The notes under the pieces: model-generated
What the model saw: only the letters and a program-made list of their open reading frames with translations
Told to the model about the DNA's origin: nothing
Database searches by the model: none
Program-made: the position numbers and the translations under genes
Assembly: GCA_902465495.1 (NCBI GenBank)
Contig: CABQND010000004.1
Location: 1-55,046, forward strand
Source of the DNA: an uncultured Eubacteriales bacterium
GTDB taxonomy: Bacteria; Bacillota; Clostridia; Christensenellales; Borkfalkiaceae
Direction of reading: 5' to 3'
Length of the DNA: 55,046 nt
Shown: positions 34,001 to 42,493 of the stretch, in pieces
Numbering within the stretch: the stretch's first letter is position 1
Layout of the letters: every line of letters begins with the position of its first letter

Positions 34001-35882
34001 GAATTCGATCGCGTTCGCTGCAGGCGAATCGAATGCGGCGGTCGGCGTGGAGAATGTACAGTACACTTATGCGGAACCGTATGTCTGGGACGGCGAAAAA
34101 GCGATCGCGTCGGGCAGCGACGTGTACGTCAAGGTCACGAAAGGAACGGAAACGATCGTCGATATGATGCCGTACGCTTCTTCGGGCGGCTTTACGCCGG
34201 AAGAGGCGGGTACGTACGAAGTGTGCTACCAGTACGGCAAGACGATGCACGTGGTCGGCGTGACGGTTTACAGCCGTCAGGAAGCAAAGCCCGTCATCGT
34301 ACCGAATTTGGAAACGATGCCCGACGAGATCTTCCTGAACGAATCGCTGGACATCGGCGGTATGGCGACGTCGGTATTTGATCGGGAGGGAAAGGATATC
34401 ACCCTTACGGTGAGCGTCATGAACGGGGAAGACGTTCTCATCGATTCATTGCAAATCGGGACGGGCGAAACGTATCGGTATGCCTTTGAAAGCGCGGGTG
34501 AATACACCGTCCGTCTTTGTGCGACAGGGCAGTTCGGTTTGCAGGAGACTTTGGACAGAACGGTCACCGTCATTCGGTATTCTTATCGGTTTGCGGACGG
34601 AATAACCGAGCGGTACGTATGGGAAGACGGCGCTGCGGCTCCCGTCATTTCCGCGGGAGATCTGTTGGTCAGCGATGCGAAAGACGGCGAAATCCCGTCG
34701 GGAAACATCGCCGTCGAAGTCAAAAAAGAAGGCGGAACGTTTGTGCCGTACGATGCGCAGACCTATTCGTTCGACGAAGTGACGACGTACATTTTCCGCT
34801 ATACTTGTACATATGCCTGCAAAGACGGGCAGCAATATACGTTCAGCGCAGAGCGGGAGATCGTTTTGAACTATTCGCAGCCGGTCATTTCCGCAACGGG
34901 TACGCTTGCGGGAGCCGTTGCCAACGAGGCGGAAGAAAACACCGAAACGACGCATTATTTCAAGGCTTTGCAGGGCGGAACGGTCAGCTTGTCCGGGATG
35001 GAGTTTTCGGCGAGTGCAAAATGGTTCGATCTCAGCAAATCGCTTACGGATATTAAGTACAGCGTCGCCGCGCCCGACGGCACGGTCAGCGAAATCGGCG
35101 ATCCGGCGGAGTATTCCCTGCAATTGTCGCAGATCGGAATATACAGGATCATGTGCGAAGTCGTCGATCCCGATACACAGTACACGGGCCGATACATTTT
35201 CGTGATCGACGTGCGCGCGTACTGGCTGCAGATCGAAACGACGGCGGATTATCCTGCCGGCTGCGAGCTGGGAAGCGCCATTGATCTCGGCAAATACATT
35301 GTGACCGATATCACGGGCGCCGCGGTCTCGGATGCAGCGGTAAGCATCGAAATATCCTTCGGTGGCGTTGCGCAGACTTTGACGGAACAGACATTCAAGC
35401 CGCTGGAAGTCGGCGAATATACGGCGATGTACACGGTCGTCAAGGGTGCGGAGAAGGTGCAGCTGCAAAAGACTTTTTACGTGTCGGATACCCAAAAGCC
35501 GACGATCGTATTGCAGGGGGAACAGCCCGCAACCGGTACGGTCGGTCAATCGATGAATTTGCCGTTGGCAACGGTGGAGGATAATTCCGGAGCTGAACTT
35601 GCTTATACGGTTTCCGTGTATCTGAACGGAGAGAAAGCAGAGATCGTGGCCGATCTGTTTACGCCGTCGCAGGAAGGAACGTATACGGTGGTTTATACGG
35701 CGACAGACGAGGCGGGAAATACGGGTGAGCTGTCATACGACATTGTCGTGACGAATGCCGAGGAAGGCGGATGCGGCGGATGCGGCGGATCTGCGGGAAC
35801 GGGCATAGCGGGATATATTTTGGCAGCCGTTGCGGTACTTGCAGTCTGCGCCGTGGCCGTGGCGCGCAAGCACAAAATTTAA
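31020..35882 (+). CDS. Giant modular surface protein with Ig-like domains and C-terminal anchor
   Basis: A 1620-residue exported protein. The ATG at 31020 follows GGGAGGAGG; a signal peptide runs to about VSYANT. Three related beta-rich modules of about 250-290 residues follow (about 40-340, 347-610, 711-985). They share an LTDAHD-type strand, a (V/I)RDFD motif, GF(x)3(D/E)(E/D)V and a closing GRTA-YTI segment. The C-terminal third is a series of Ig-like/HYR-like domains with EAGTYEV, EVGEYTAMYTV and EGTYTVVYTATDEAGN motifs. The end reads EEGGCGGCGGSAGTG, a hydrophobic helix and ARKHKI. No catalytic motif was recognised. It is the first gene of the AraR-controlled operon and probably a glycan-capturing scaffold. 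Confidence 0.8.
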   Translation: MKESVRNRTMRFLCIAIFLSMLIAVIGVCVKNVSYANTASLFAASGGAVIAEDNQAWSNSVGGSAAVTYKQEVKGTQGVMIAGKDGDTAVYSETVDLWNKNAEEAVIKFLFPTTAGTEYAEPNFVVRFTSVADPNKYFSVFFVNRAQTNDYHVGVSTYYEKHMQSTSLADTTNTKQERIIYTGINYGNNGLGYVNNTGAVLGTGYGPNGEVPESIGNYRDESGTKMTDNDSPLGIYFEMIGGTNADGTARYDNTVYTNAGFTHLGYSPQVNIGTEESPLYRYTVQSLTHIYNAGMQSPALELSEEEASAMRLSITFMENAKGGTPTPTAQGRILVTEVMGKSMAASEDSFSYDMFNGVHVTSAQAGGAVTYDQAVRLNDNTALDKLVEFSIDPSTPKTSAAGAYSPDFEELTVRMESSSGKAVDIRVGKSDTKKTYTNSSFYDGELACNNMIVTAAGGEQTLLTAGDGLLPQTFAAYSLGSNGHLYSQTSDAFIDENGIMVMDGNHTRFALYYDAWENALYTDFGRKNAENMRSFVDENNKTVYRWLIRDFDEALGEDTAVFEGFGEEDVTISIEVGAVAEGRTAAYTIYAIDGRSLAVDKNGEAVQTVKPVRAQESVVSCKGQTIPVPGLTVYNCHEGWIVDREQSAMYYVVVKDPAGRKIESVSDVLWSEELAVTLDVTGTYTVEYYSDLLTEPFAETAIVAEEPEVTEYDFDGAFVAGDGATVSSDSELTAKKNSTIGQGAYNGIRVTGSEGSTVTYTKTIDLNDISIDNEFFEFIVTPSVYAERATDTSTFTGDFRQMIVTLTDAHDPSSKVSIDLHPRVQDGSMTTMATAAATGQNFGGLYGLSAQDASVLAYGKAAVIPYTFDGYSNRSSAVDERGNAVANGNHGSIKLYYDKNTNAVYINYGHTEAPTFVEGRDAETQGYRWMVRDFDVAYGIRDKNSDPLQPINEAGAPWSGFVSDEVILSVTVYGVTEGRTASYTIISAGGDKMQNSIAFAAGESNAAVGVENVQYTYAEPYVWDGEKAIASGSDVYVKVTKGTETIVDMMPYASSGGFTPEEAGTYEVCYQYGKTMHVVGVTVYSRQEAKPVIVPNLETMPDEIFLNESLDIGGMATSVFDREGKDITLTVSVMNGEDVLIDSLQIGTGETYRYAFESAGEYTVRLCATGQFGLQETLDRTVTVIRYSYRFADGITERYVWEDGAAAPVISAGDLLVSDAKDGEIPSGNIAVEVKKEGGTFVPYDAQTYSFDEVTTYIFRYTCTYACKDGQQYTFSAEREIVLNYSQPVISATGTLAGAVANEAEENTETTHYFKALQGGTVSLSGMEFSASAKWFDLSKSLTDIKYSVAAPDGTVSEIGDPAEYSLQLSQIGIYRIMCEVVDPDTQYTGRYIFVIDVRAYWLQIETTADYPAGCELGSAIDLGKYIVTDITGAAVSDAAVSIEISFGGVAQTLTEQTFKPLEVGEYTAMYTVVKGAEKVQLQKTFYVSDTQKPTIVLQGEQPATGTVGQSMNLPLATVEDNSGAELAYTVSVYLNGEKAEIVADLFTPSQEGTYTVVYTATDEAGNTGELSYDIVVTNAEEGGCGGCGGSAGTGIAGYILAAVAVLAVCAVAVARKHKI

Positions 35883-35952
35883 AAGGGCAGTCGGCAAACG
35901 CAAAGCGGCGTTTGCGGTCCGAACAATAAATTTCATTTCAGAGGAAGCGTCA

Positions 35953-37545
35953 ATGAATAAAAAAAGGAATGTTATTTTATCGATCGTATTGGTTTTTCTT
36001 TGCTTGTTTTCGATGATCTCGTGCAGCGGGCAAGGCGGTCCGCAAAACCAAGAAAATTTGAATGAGATGGAGCTTGAAGTCGGGATTTATAACGGCGGAT
36101 ACGGTGAAAGCTGGCTGTATATGGCAAAAGAAGCTTTTGAGTCGGTATATCCGGAATACAAGATCAACATTCGGCCGTCCAAATCTTTTTACATGACTGA
36201 CTTGCTCAGCTCCATCGATATCAATGCACAGGATGTCTATTTTGCGCCGATACGGTATATGGAATTTGTGTCGCAGGGGAAACTCAAACCGATATCCGAG
36301 GACACGATGAACAAACCTCTTTCGGAGATCTTGCGCGGGAGTACCGAAACCAAGTCTATTTCGGAAAAGATCAGCGATGAAATGAACGACTATTACAAGA
36401 CGGACAGCGGATATTATGCGATTCCGTTCGGCGGATCCGTTTACGGGATCAATTACAGCATCGATCTGTTCGAGGACAGCAACCTCTACATCGGTAGCGC
36501 AAGCACGGCGGATAGAATCGAATGGGTCGGCGCGAGCGGAGAAAAGTCGCTCGGACAGGACGGCTTGCCCGATACATACGATGACGGTTTGCCGGTCACG
36601 TGGGGAGAGTTTCAAAAGCTTATGGATCGGATGATCGAATCGGGGATCACGCCGTTCACCTGGGCAAACCGTTCCGCGGGGATGACGCCGAATTCGCTCA
36701 TGTCTTTGATGGTTTCCAACGAGGGAGCGGATAATTTCAAAATATTGACGGATTTCAGCGGCGAATACACCTTTGCGGGTGACGAATCGCCCACGCCTAT
36801 CACAAAAGAAAAAGGATATTTGCTGCAGGGAATGAGCGGCAAGAAATTTGCGCTTGATTTTACCGAAAAGATCGTGCGTGGAAATTATGCGGACGGGCAG
36901 GCGGGACTGCATTCTTATATGGATGCGCAGACCTATTTCATCAGCAAGATCGACGATGAAAATCCGATCGCGATGCTTTTGGAAGGGGGACACTGGCACA
37001 ACGAGGCGAAAGCGGAGATCACGACGCAGAGATTCGGCGTGATGCCCTTCCCGAAATTCGAAGGATCTGCCATGTATAACGAGTCGAGGTCGACGTATTA
37101 CGGGTCTTCGATGAACGGCGCCGTGTTTATGAGCCAAAAGACAAAAAAGCAGGAACTGGCCGAGTTGTTTATAGCATTTACCTGTTCGGAAGATATGCTG
37201 CGGCTGTGCACGCGCGAATCGGGGATGGTGCGTCCCTACGATTACGAGTTGCAGAAGAGCGATTTGGAGGCGATGCCGGAATTTTATCAGACCTGCTGGG
37301 AAGCGTGCCATTCGGACCGCGTCGATGTCGTAACGTTTATGACGAAGACGGACATGGTGTATCAGAACCTGAGTTACTTTGAAGAAGAGTGGCCGTGGGA
37401 TTATACAAAAAACGGCGCGTCATACAGTGATCCGCTGAACGATTTTCTGGGGAACCGCAGCCTGACGGCGGATGCGTATTGGAGCGGGTTGAAGGAATAT
37501 TCGAGCAAGTTGCGTTGGGATGCTAAGTTTTCGGAATGGTATTAA
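35953..37545 (+). CDS. ABC transporter substrate-binding lipoprotein (second importer)
   Basis: A 530-residue binding protein with lipobox SMISC. After the lipid anchor, strands ELEVGIYNGGYGESWLYMAK and PEYKINIRPS begin the N-lobe. DVYFAPIRYMEF and YYAIPFGGSVYGINYSIDLF are typical of large family-1 oligosaccharide binding proteins, as is the Trp-rich end. The ATG at 35953 opens the signal peptide; longer in-frame starts inside the previous gene are not used. It is followed by two permeases, again without an ATPase. The ligand is unknown but is probably the product of the surface enzymes of this operon. Confidence 0.85.
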   Translation: MNKKRNVILSIVLVFLCLFSMISCSGQGGPQNQENLNEMELEVGIYNGGYGESWLYMAKEAFESVYPEYKINIRPSKSFYMTDLLSSIDINAQDVYFAPIRYMEFVSQGKLKPISEDTMNKPLSEILRGSTETKSISEKISDEMNDYYKTDSGYYAIPFGGSVYGINYSIDLFEDSNLYIGSASTADRIEWVGASGEKSLGQDGLPDTYDDGLPVTWGEFQKLMDRMIESGITPFTWANRSAGMTPNSLMSLMVSNEGADNFKILTDFSGEYTFAGDESPTPITKEKGYLLQGMSGKKFALDFTEKIVRGNYADGQAGLHSYMDAQTYFISKIDDENPIAMLLEGGHWHNEAKAEITTQRFGVMPFPKFEGSAMYNESRSTYYGSSMNGAVFMSQKTKKQELAELFIAFTCSEDMLRLCTRESGMVRPYDYELQKSDLEAMPEFYQTCWEACHSDRVDVVTFMTKTDMVYQNLSYFEEEWPWDYTKNGASYSDPLNDFLGNRSLTADAYWSGLKEYSSKLRWDAKFSEWY

Positions 37546-37590
37546 AAGCGTTGCCGAACGGGCGTGTTTTGCAAAGGAAGGGATGACAGG

Positions 37591-38652
37591 ATGAAAAAGA
37601 ATAAAATCGAAGAACGTGAAGGTTGGCTTTCACGTCTGTGGGGACGGGTCAGGATGCGTGTCAGTGATTGGTGCTACGATCTTTCCGTGCGAATACATCA
37701 AAAAACGCGCAGAAAGAAGGAAAAGCGCCGCACGTTGCGGCATTCGGCGCGCGCGCAAAGCAGGTTTCTGTTCTGTGTGCTTGTCTATCCCGTAACGGTA
37801 TTCATCATCTTTTACCTGGTCGTCAACGTGCGTTCCATTCTCTTTGCCTTTCAGCAATACGAATGGGGCGTCGGCGGACAATCGGGCGGCTTTGTCTGGA
37901 ACACGGATCCGCTGGGGAATTTCAAGGATTTTTTGAGCGCGTTGGTCACCGATCAACGTCTGATCTTTGCGACGAAAAACTCGTTGATCCTATACGCCCT
38001 CGGGCTGGTAATGATGCCGCTGCAGATCATCTGTTCGTTTCTGGTCTATAAAAAGATCCCGTTTGCGAACACATTCAAGGTGTTTCTTTTCCTGCCGTCC
38101 ATTATTTCGAGCATCGTAATGGTCATCGTCTACAGATATTTCATCAATTTCGGATTGCCCGAGCTGCTCGTGCATTTCGGCATCACGGAGAATCCGCGAT
38201 TGTTTGATAATGTCGAAACGGTATTTCCTGTCGTGGTCGTATATAACCTGTGGCTGTCGCTCGGGACGAACATCATCCTGTACACGGGCGTAATGGCGCG
38301 CATCTCGGATTCTTTGATCGAGAGCGGCAAGCTGGACGGGATGTCTATGTGGGAAGAACTGTGGTACATCACCATACCGCTCATCTTCCCCACGATCACG
38401 GTGTTTCTGGTGACGGGCGTGGCGGGAATTTTTACCAATCAGGCAAATCTTTACGCATTTTTCGGTAAAAATGCGAGCGCAAATGCGTATACGTTCGGGT
38501 ATTATCTTTTCATCATGGTCGCAGACGAAGCGCCGATTTCGGAATATCCGTTTGCATCGGCGGCGGGATTGCTTTTTACGGCCGTTGCCGTGCCGATCAC
38601 GTTGTTGGTAAAATATGTGCTTGAAAAGTTCGGTCCGAATGCCGAATATTGA
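37591..38652 (+). CDS. ABC sugar transporter permease with an extended basic N-terminus
   Basis: A 353-residue MalF-type permease. The first ~65 residues are an unusually long, Arg/Lys-rich cytoplasmic extension (TRRKKEKRRTLRHSARAQSR) before the first helix (FLFCVLVYPVTVFIIFYLVV). Five further helices follow, with the EAA loop ESGKLDGMSMWEELWYITIP, whose alanines are replaced by Gly and Lys. The ATG at 37591 lies just downstream of an AAGG-rich stretch. It forms the importer channel with the next gene product. Confidence 0.88.
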   Translation: MKKNKIEEREGWLSRLWGRVRMRVSDWCYDLSVRIHQKTRRKKEKRRTLRHSARAQSRFLFCVLVYPVTVFIIFYLVVNVRSILFAFQQYEWGVGGQSGGFVWNTDPLGNFKDFLSALVTDQRLIFATKNSLILYALGLVMMPLQIICSFLVYKKIPFANTFKVFLFLPSIISSIVMVIVYRYFINFGLPELLVHFGITENPRLFDNVETVFPVVVVYNLWLSLGTNIILYTGVMARISDSLIESGKLDGMSMWEELWYITIPLIFPTITVFLVTGVAGIFTNQANLYAFFGKNASANAYTFGYYLFIMVADEAPISEYPFASAAGLLFTAVAVPITLLVKYVLEKFGPNAEY

Positions 38653-38698
38653 CGGGTGCCCGTGCGTCTGTGCAAGATCGTATTTTGGAAGGTAGCGT

Positions 38699-39571
38699 AT
38701 GGTAAAAGAAAAGATTTACAGACAAGTTTTCCCGATGCTGTTTTTCGTGATCCTTGTCATATATTGCATCAGTTTGCTGTTCCCGTTGATATGGATGTTT
38801 TTCTCTTCGGTCCGAGACAATATGAGTTTTGTTCAAAGCCCGTTCGGGTGGCCGGAGGAATGGCTGTTCAAAAACTACGGCGATGCTTTTCAGTATCTGT
38901 ATGTCGAGGTGGGGTCGACGGGGCAGCGCGTTTACATGATCGGAATGTTTGCGAATACCATTGTGTATGCCGTCGGATGTTCCGTGGTCTCGGTGCTTTC
39001 GCACTGCGTGGTCGCATATGCCGTAGCCAAGTATAAGTTCAGGCTTGCGAAAGTATTGTATACGACCGCCATAGTCACGATGATATTGCCGATCGTCGGC
39101 AATATGCCGTCTACGCTGGAAATTTTGCGCCTGCTCGGCCTATATGACAACATTTGGGGGCTCATTCTGAAAAGCGGCGGGTTTACGGGTGTCGCGTTTC
39201 TGATATTTTACGGGACGTTCAAAAGTCTTTCCTGGGAATACGCGGAAGCCGCATTTATCGACGGGGCGTCGCACGCGACGGTGATGTTTCGTATCATGAT
39301 CCCGCAGACGCGAAACGTTGTGCTTGTCTTATTTCTTACTACGTTTATTCAGCATTGGAACGACTACACGACGCCGCTGTTGATCATGCCGAGCTATCCG
39401 ACCATTTCCTTCGGGCTGTATCAGTTTATGAATAACAATTTTAATGCGGTCAGCGATTCGCCGCATATTATGGCGGCATGTATGATCGCAACGCTTCCGA
39501 TCTTTTTGCTGTTCTTGATTTTCAAGGACAAAATGATGGGGAATATGTCCATCGGCGGATTAAAGGGGTAA
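38699..39571 (+). CDS. ABC sugar transporter permease (MalG type)
   Basis: A 290-residue membrane protein with N-terminal helix FFVILVIYCISLLFPLIWMF and EAA loop EYAEAAFIDGASHATVMFRI. Its end, MSIGGLKG, is typical for MalG-type permeases. It sits 46 nt after the partner permease. GGAAGG precedes the ATG. Together they import the ligand of the 35953 binding protein using an ATPase supplied from elsewhere. Confidence 0.92.
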   Translation: MVKEKIYRQVFPMLFFVILVIYCISLLFPLIWMFFSSVRDNMSFVQSPFGWPEEWLFKNYGDAFQYLYVEVGSTGQRVYMIGMFANTIVYAVGCSVVSVLSHCVVAYAVAKYKFRLAKVLYTTAIVTMILPIVGNMPSTLEILRLLGLYDNIWGLILKSGGFTGVAFLIFYGTFKSLSWEYAEAAFIDGASHATVMFRIMIPQTRNVVLVLFLTTFIQHWNDYTTPLLIMPSYPTISFGLYQFMNNNFNAVSDSPHIMAACMIATLPIFLLFLIFKDKMMGNMSIGGLKG

Positions 39572-39628
39572 AGGAGATTTTGCCGCGGGAGCATATAAAC
39601 GGCTGCCGCGGTGATCGGAGAACATTTT

Positions 39629-42448
39629 ATGAAAAAAAGTAAGGCAATCATTTTTATAGTAATATTTGCACTGTTGCTCTTGATAACGGCGCTCGGCGGC
39701 GTGGCGTTTGCTGCGGACGGTCCGAAGTCGTTAAAACCTTCCGACCTGTTTGAAAAGAGCGACAACACCGTGCTGACCGATTATGCGAGCGTGCCGGAAT
39801 ATGCGGCGGATACCGTCCGTTTTTACGGCGAGAGCAAGAATGCCGAGGATCTGCACGGGCTGAAATTGCAGTCATCCAACCGCAACGATACGACGATCCG
39901 CTTTAAAAATGCCGTGAACGTTTCGCAATGGAATAAGGAAGAAGCGTTTTTGGAATTTGTCGTTTTGCCGGAGCAGCGCGGAAAAGATGTCACTACCAAT
40001 GTCGAATACGGGTACGAGTATCCGCTGACGTCCGTCGAGATCACGCTTACGGATGCGTACGATGCATCCAACTTTTTGGTGATGTCGCTCAATGTTCGTC
40101 CGGACGTCAACTACGTTACTTCCTATCGGGGAAATGCCAACGGGCAAGTGTCCGCGGGATATCTTGTCAGCAAGGGGGAAATGAGCGAGAAGTTCGGATT
40201 GCCTTGCCATTCCAATTTTTCGGGACTCAACGTTCGATTCGGAAATTACATTTCGACGGCGAGCTTCTTTCTTGACTACGGAACGCGCGCTTATTACGGC
40301 TATCCCACGCACGGCGGCGTAAAGGAGATCGTCCGCGACTTCGACGACAGGGCATACAGCATCAACGCGGGCGAACCGCTGTGGACGGGCTTTTCCGCGG
40401 ACGAGGCGTATATCAGCGTTACGATCAAAGGGATACGCAACAATGAAACAGGGGTCTATTTTGTCGGGTTCAACGGGATCGATCTTACGCAGGAAACGAT
40501 CGAGAATGACGGGAGTACGGAAATCACGTTGAACGAGCCGTTTACGGAACAGGAACTTCCCTACGGGGAAGCGGGAACGCCGTACCGAATGTACAACGTA
40601 AAGTGCGGCAGTCCGAAATTCGGCGTCGTTTCCGAAGACGCGATCGAGAAAAAAGCGTACATATACCGTGACGGGTCGCGTTCGGAGATCGCTGTGGAGA
40701 ACGGAAGCATCATGCCCGAAGAAGCAGGACAGTACAGTTTTGAATATTCTGTCACCGATATTTTCGGGGATACGGTCGTTCGGGAGTTCCGATTCAGCGT
40801 GATGAGCCGCGTCCGTGATCTGCAAATGAATTTTTCGAGTGAGCTGCCGTCTTGTGTACGCGTCGGAGAAACGGTGCGGTTGCCGAAAGCGGAAGTGGAG
40901 GGAGGCAGCGGATATGCGGTATATGAAACAAGCGTTGTCAAAAACGGAGAAAAGAGGGAAATTTCGGACGCATTTTTTGCCGATAAACAGGGGTATTATC
41001 AAGTGGTTTATACGGTAAAGGATTATTTGCGGACAGTGGACCTTGTATATTTCGTCGATTGCGTTTTAACCAAGGAGCCGTTGTTGACCGCACCCAATCT
41101 TCCGCCGGTTTTCTCCACGCAGGTACCGTACGTTTTTGCGGATTTTGAAGCGATCGATTATTTTTCCGACGAAAACGGAATGCCCGCAAAAAAAGAAATT
41201 TACATAAAAGAGAATGACGGCGAGTTTTTCAAACTCGGCAGCGACGGCCTTTACGTTCCGACCGCAGAGTCGGGCAGCGTGACCGTGAAACTGCGTGCCG
41301 GCTGTGTCTTTGATCCGGCAGGTGTTACGGAATACATACTCGGGCCCGTCCCGATCTACAACCCGCAGACATCGGCGCAATATTTTTATAACAATGACGG
41401 AAATGTGAATGTCGTGTTTTCCGAAAGCGGAGAGGCGATTTATACGACGAGCGCCGATCGGGCGGAGATCGAGTTTGTCAATCCTCTGCCTTCCGAAAAT
41501 TTCCGACTTTATATCGAAGTTCCCGATCAGTACAATCGTCTTTCGGAAATGGTGATTACCCTGACGGATATTCATGATGTATCGCAGTCGGTGAGCTTTG
41601 CCGTACAAAAGACGAGCGGAAAGAGCATCATGAATGTGTGCGGAAAGGACATAGAAATCGACAACGTCTTCGGTTCGGGCAAGACATTCTATCTGGATCT
41701 TCTCAACGAAAAGGATATCATGATTTCGAACAATGCGGTCGGGCAGCTGGAAAGTTATGCGGACGGCAGCATCTTTGAAGGATTTACGTCGGGCAAGGTG
41801 TATCTCACGATCGGTATGGAAGGGGTGAGCGGTGAAGCGGGACTTTCCGTGACCAATCTTTGCGGCCATACAAAGTTCAGAAATGACGGCGACGATACGA
41901 TCAAACCGGGCATTCAGCTGCGGGATGAAACGCGTCAGACGGGAGAAAAGGGCGATACCGTCATTATCCCTGCGGCGTATGCGTATGACGTGATGGATGC
42001 CGCGGTAAAAGACGCGTCGGTTGAGGTCTTGTATGGAAGCAAGGTCGTTTTGGAGCAGCAAAGCGCCGCGACGGCACGATCGTTTATCGCTTCGGAAACA
42101 GGCGAATACAAAGTCGTCTATACTGCTTCGGACAAAACGGGAAACACGCGCACGTTAAGTTACGAGATCGTGATCATGGACAAAGCAAAACCTGTTGTCA
42201 CGCTGGAAGGACAGTGGCAGGATAAAGCGGAAGTCGGCAGTACAATCCGGTTGCCGAAGATGCGTGCCGTGAGTGAAGGAGACGTCAAGATATACGTTTT
42301 CGTTAAAAATCCGAACGGAGGCATGACGGAAGTGGACGATACCCTGCAATACACTTTTGAAAATGCGGGCAAATATATCGTTTACTATTACGCGTACGGC
42401 AGCAATTACACGTATGTTTTGTCGAAGGGAACGATTACGGTATCGTAA
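39629..42448 (+). CDS. Large secreted beta-rich protein sharing modules with the giant surface protein
   Basis: A 939-residue exported protein (signal peptide AALGG-type core, cleavage near FAADG). The ATG at 39629 follows CGGAGA. Residues ~40-300 and ~575-750 are copies of the module seen in the giant surface protein: EITLTDAYDAS and VITLTDIHDVS strands, IVRDFDDRAY, GFSADEAYISVTI. Ig-like domains with EEAGQYSFEYSVTD and ETGEYKVVYTASDKTGN lie between and after them. Unlike the giant protein it lacks the Cys-containing anchor tail, so it is probably released or held non-covalently. No enzymatic motif was seen. Confidence 0.75.
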   Translation: MKKSKAIIFIVIFALLLLITALGGVAFAADGPKSLKPSDLFEKSDNTVLTDYASVPEYAADTVRFYGESKNAEDLHGLKLQSSNRNDTTIRFKNAVNVSQWNKEEAFLEFVVLPEQRGKDVTTNVEYGYEYPLTSVEITLTDAYDASNFLVMSLNVRPDVNYVTSYRGNANGQVSAGYLVSKGEMSEKFGLPCHSNFSGLNVRFGNYISTASFFLDYGTRAYYGYPTHGGVKEIVRDFDDRAYSINAGEPLWTGFSADEAYISVTIKGIRNNETGVYFVGFNGIDLTQETIENDGSTEITLNEPFTEQELPYGEAGTPYRMYNVKCGSPKFGVVSEDAIEKKAYIYRDGSRSEIAVENGSIMPEEAGQYSFEYSVTDIFGDTVVREFRFSVMSRVRDLQMNFSSELPSCVRVGETVRLPKAEVEGGSGYAVYETSVVKNGEKREISDAFFADKQGYYQVVYTVKDYLRTVDLVYFVDCVLTKEPLLTAPNLPPVFSTQVPYVFADFEAIDYFSDENGMPAKKEIYIKENDGEFFKLGSDGLYVPTAESGSVTVKLRAGCVFDPAGVTEYILGPVPIYNPQTSAQYFYNNDGNVNVVFSESGEAIYTTSADRAEIEFVNPLPSENFRLYIEVPDQYNRLSEMVITLTDIHDVSQSVSFAVQKTSGKSIMNVCGKDIEIDNVFGSGKTFYLDLLNEKDIMISNNAVGQLESYADGSIFEGFTSGKVYLTIGMEGVSGEAGLSVTNLCGHTKFRNDGDDTIKPGIQLRDETRQTGEKGDTVIIPAAYAYDVMDAAVKDASVEVLYGSKVVLEQQSAATARSFIASETGEYKVVYTASDKTGNTRTLSYEIVIMDKAKPVVTLEGQWQDKAEVGSTIRLPKMRAVSEGDVKIYVFVKNPNGGMTEVDDTLQYTFENAGKYIVYYYAYGSNYTYVLSKGTITVS

Positions 42449-42493
42449 CGTTGTCAAAACGGAGTCGACTGAATTAATGCGAGGATAAGGGAC

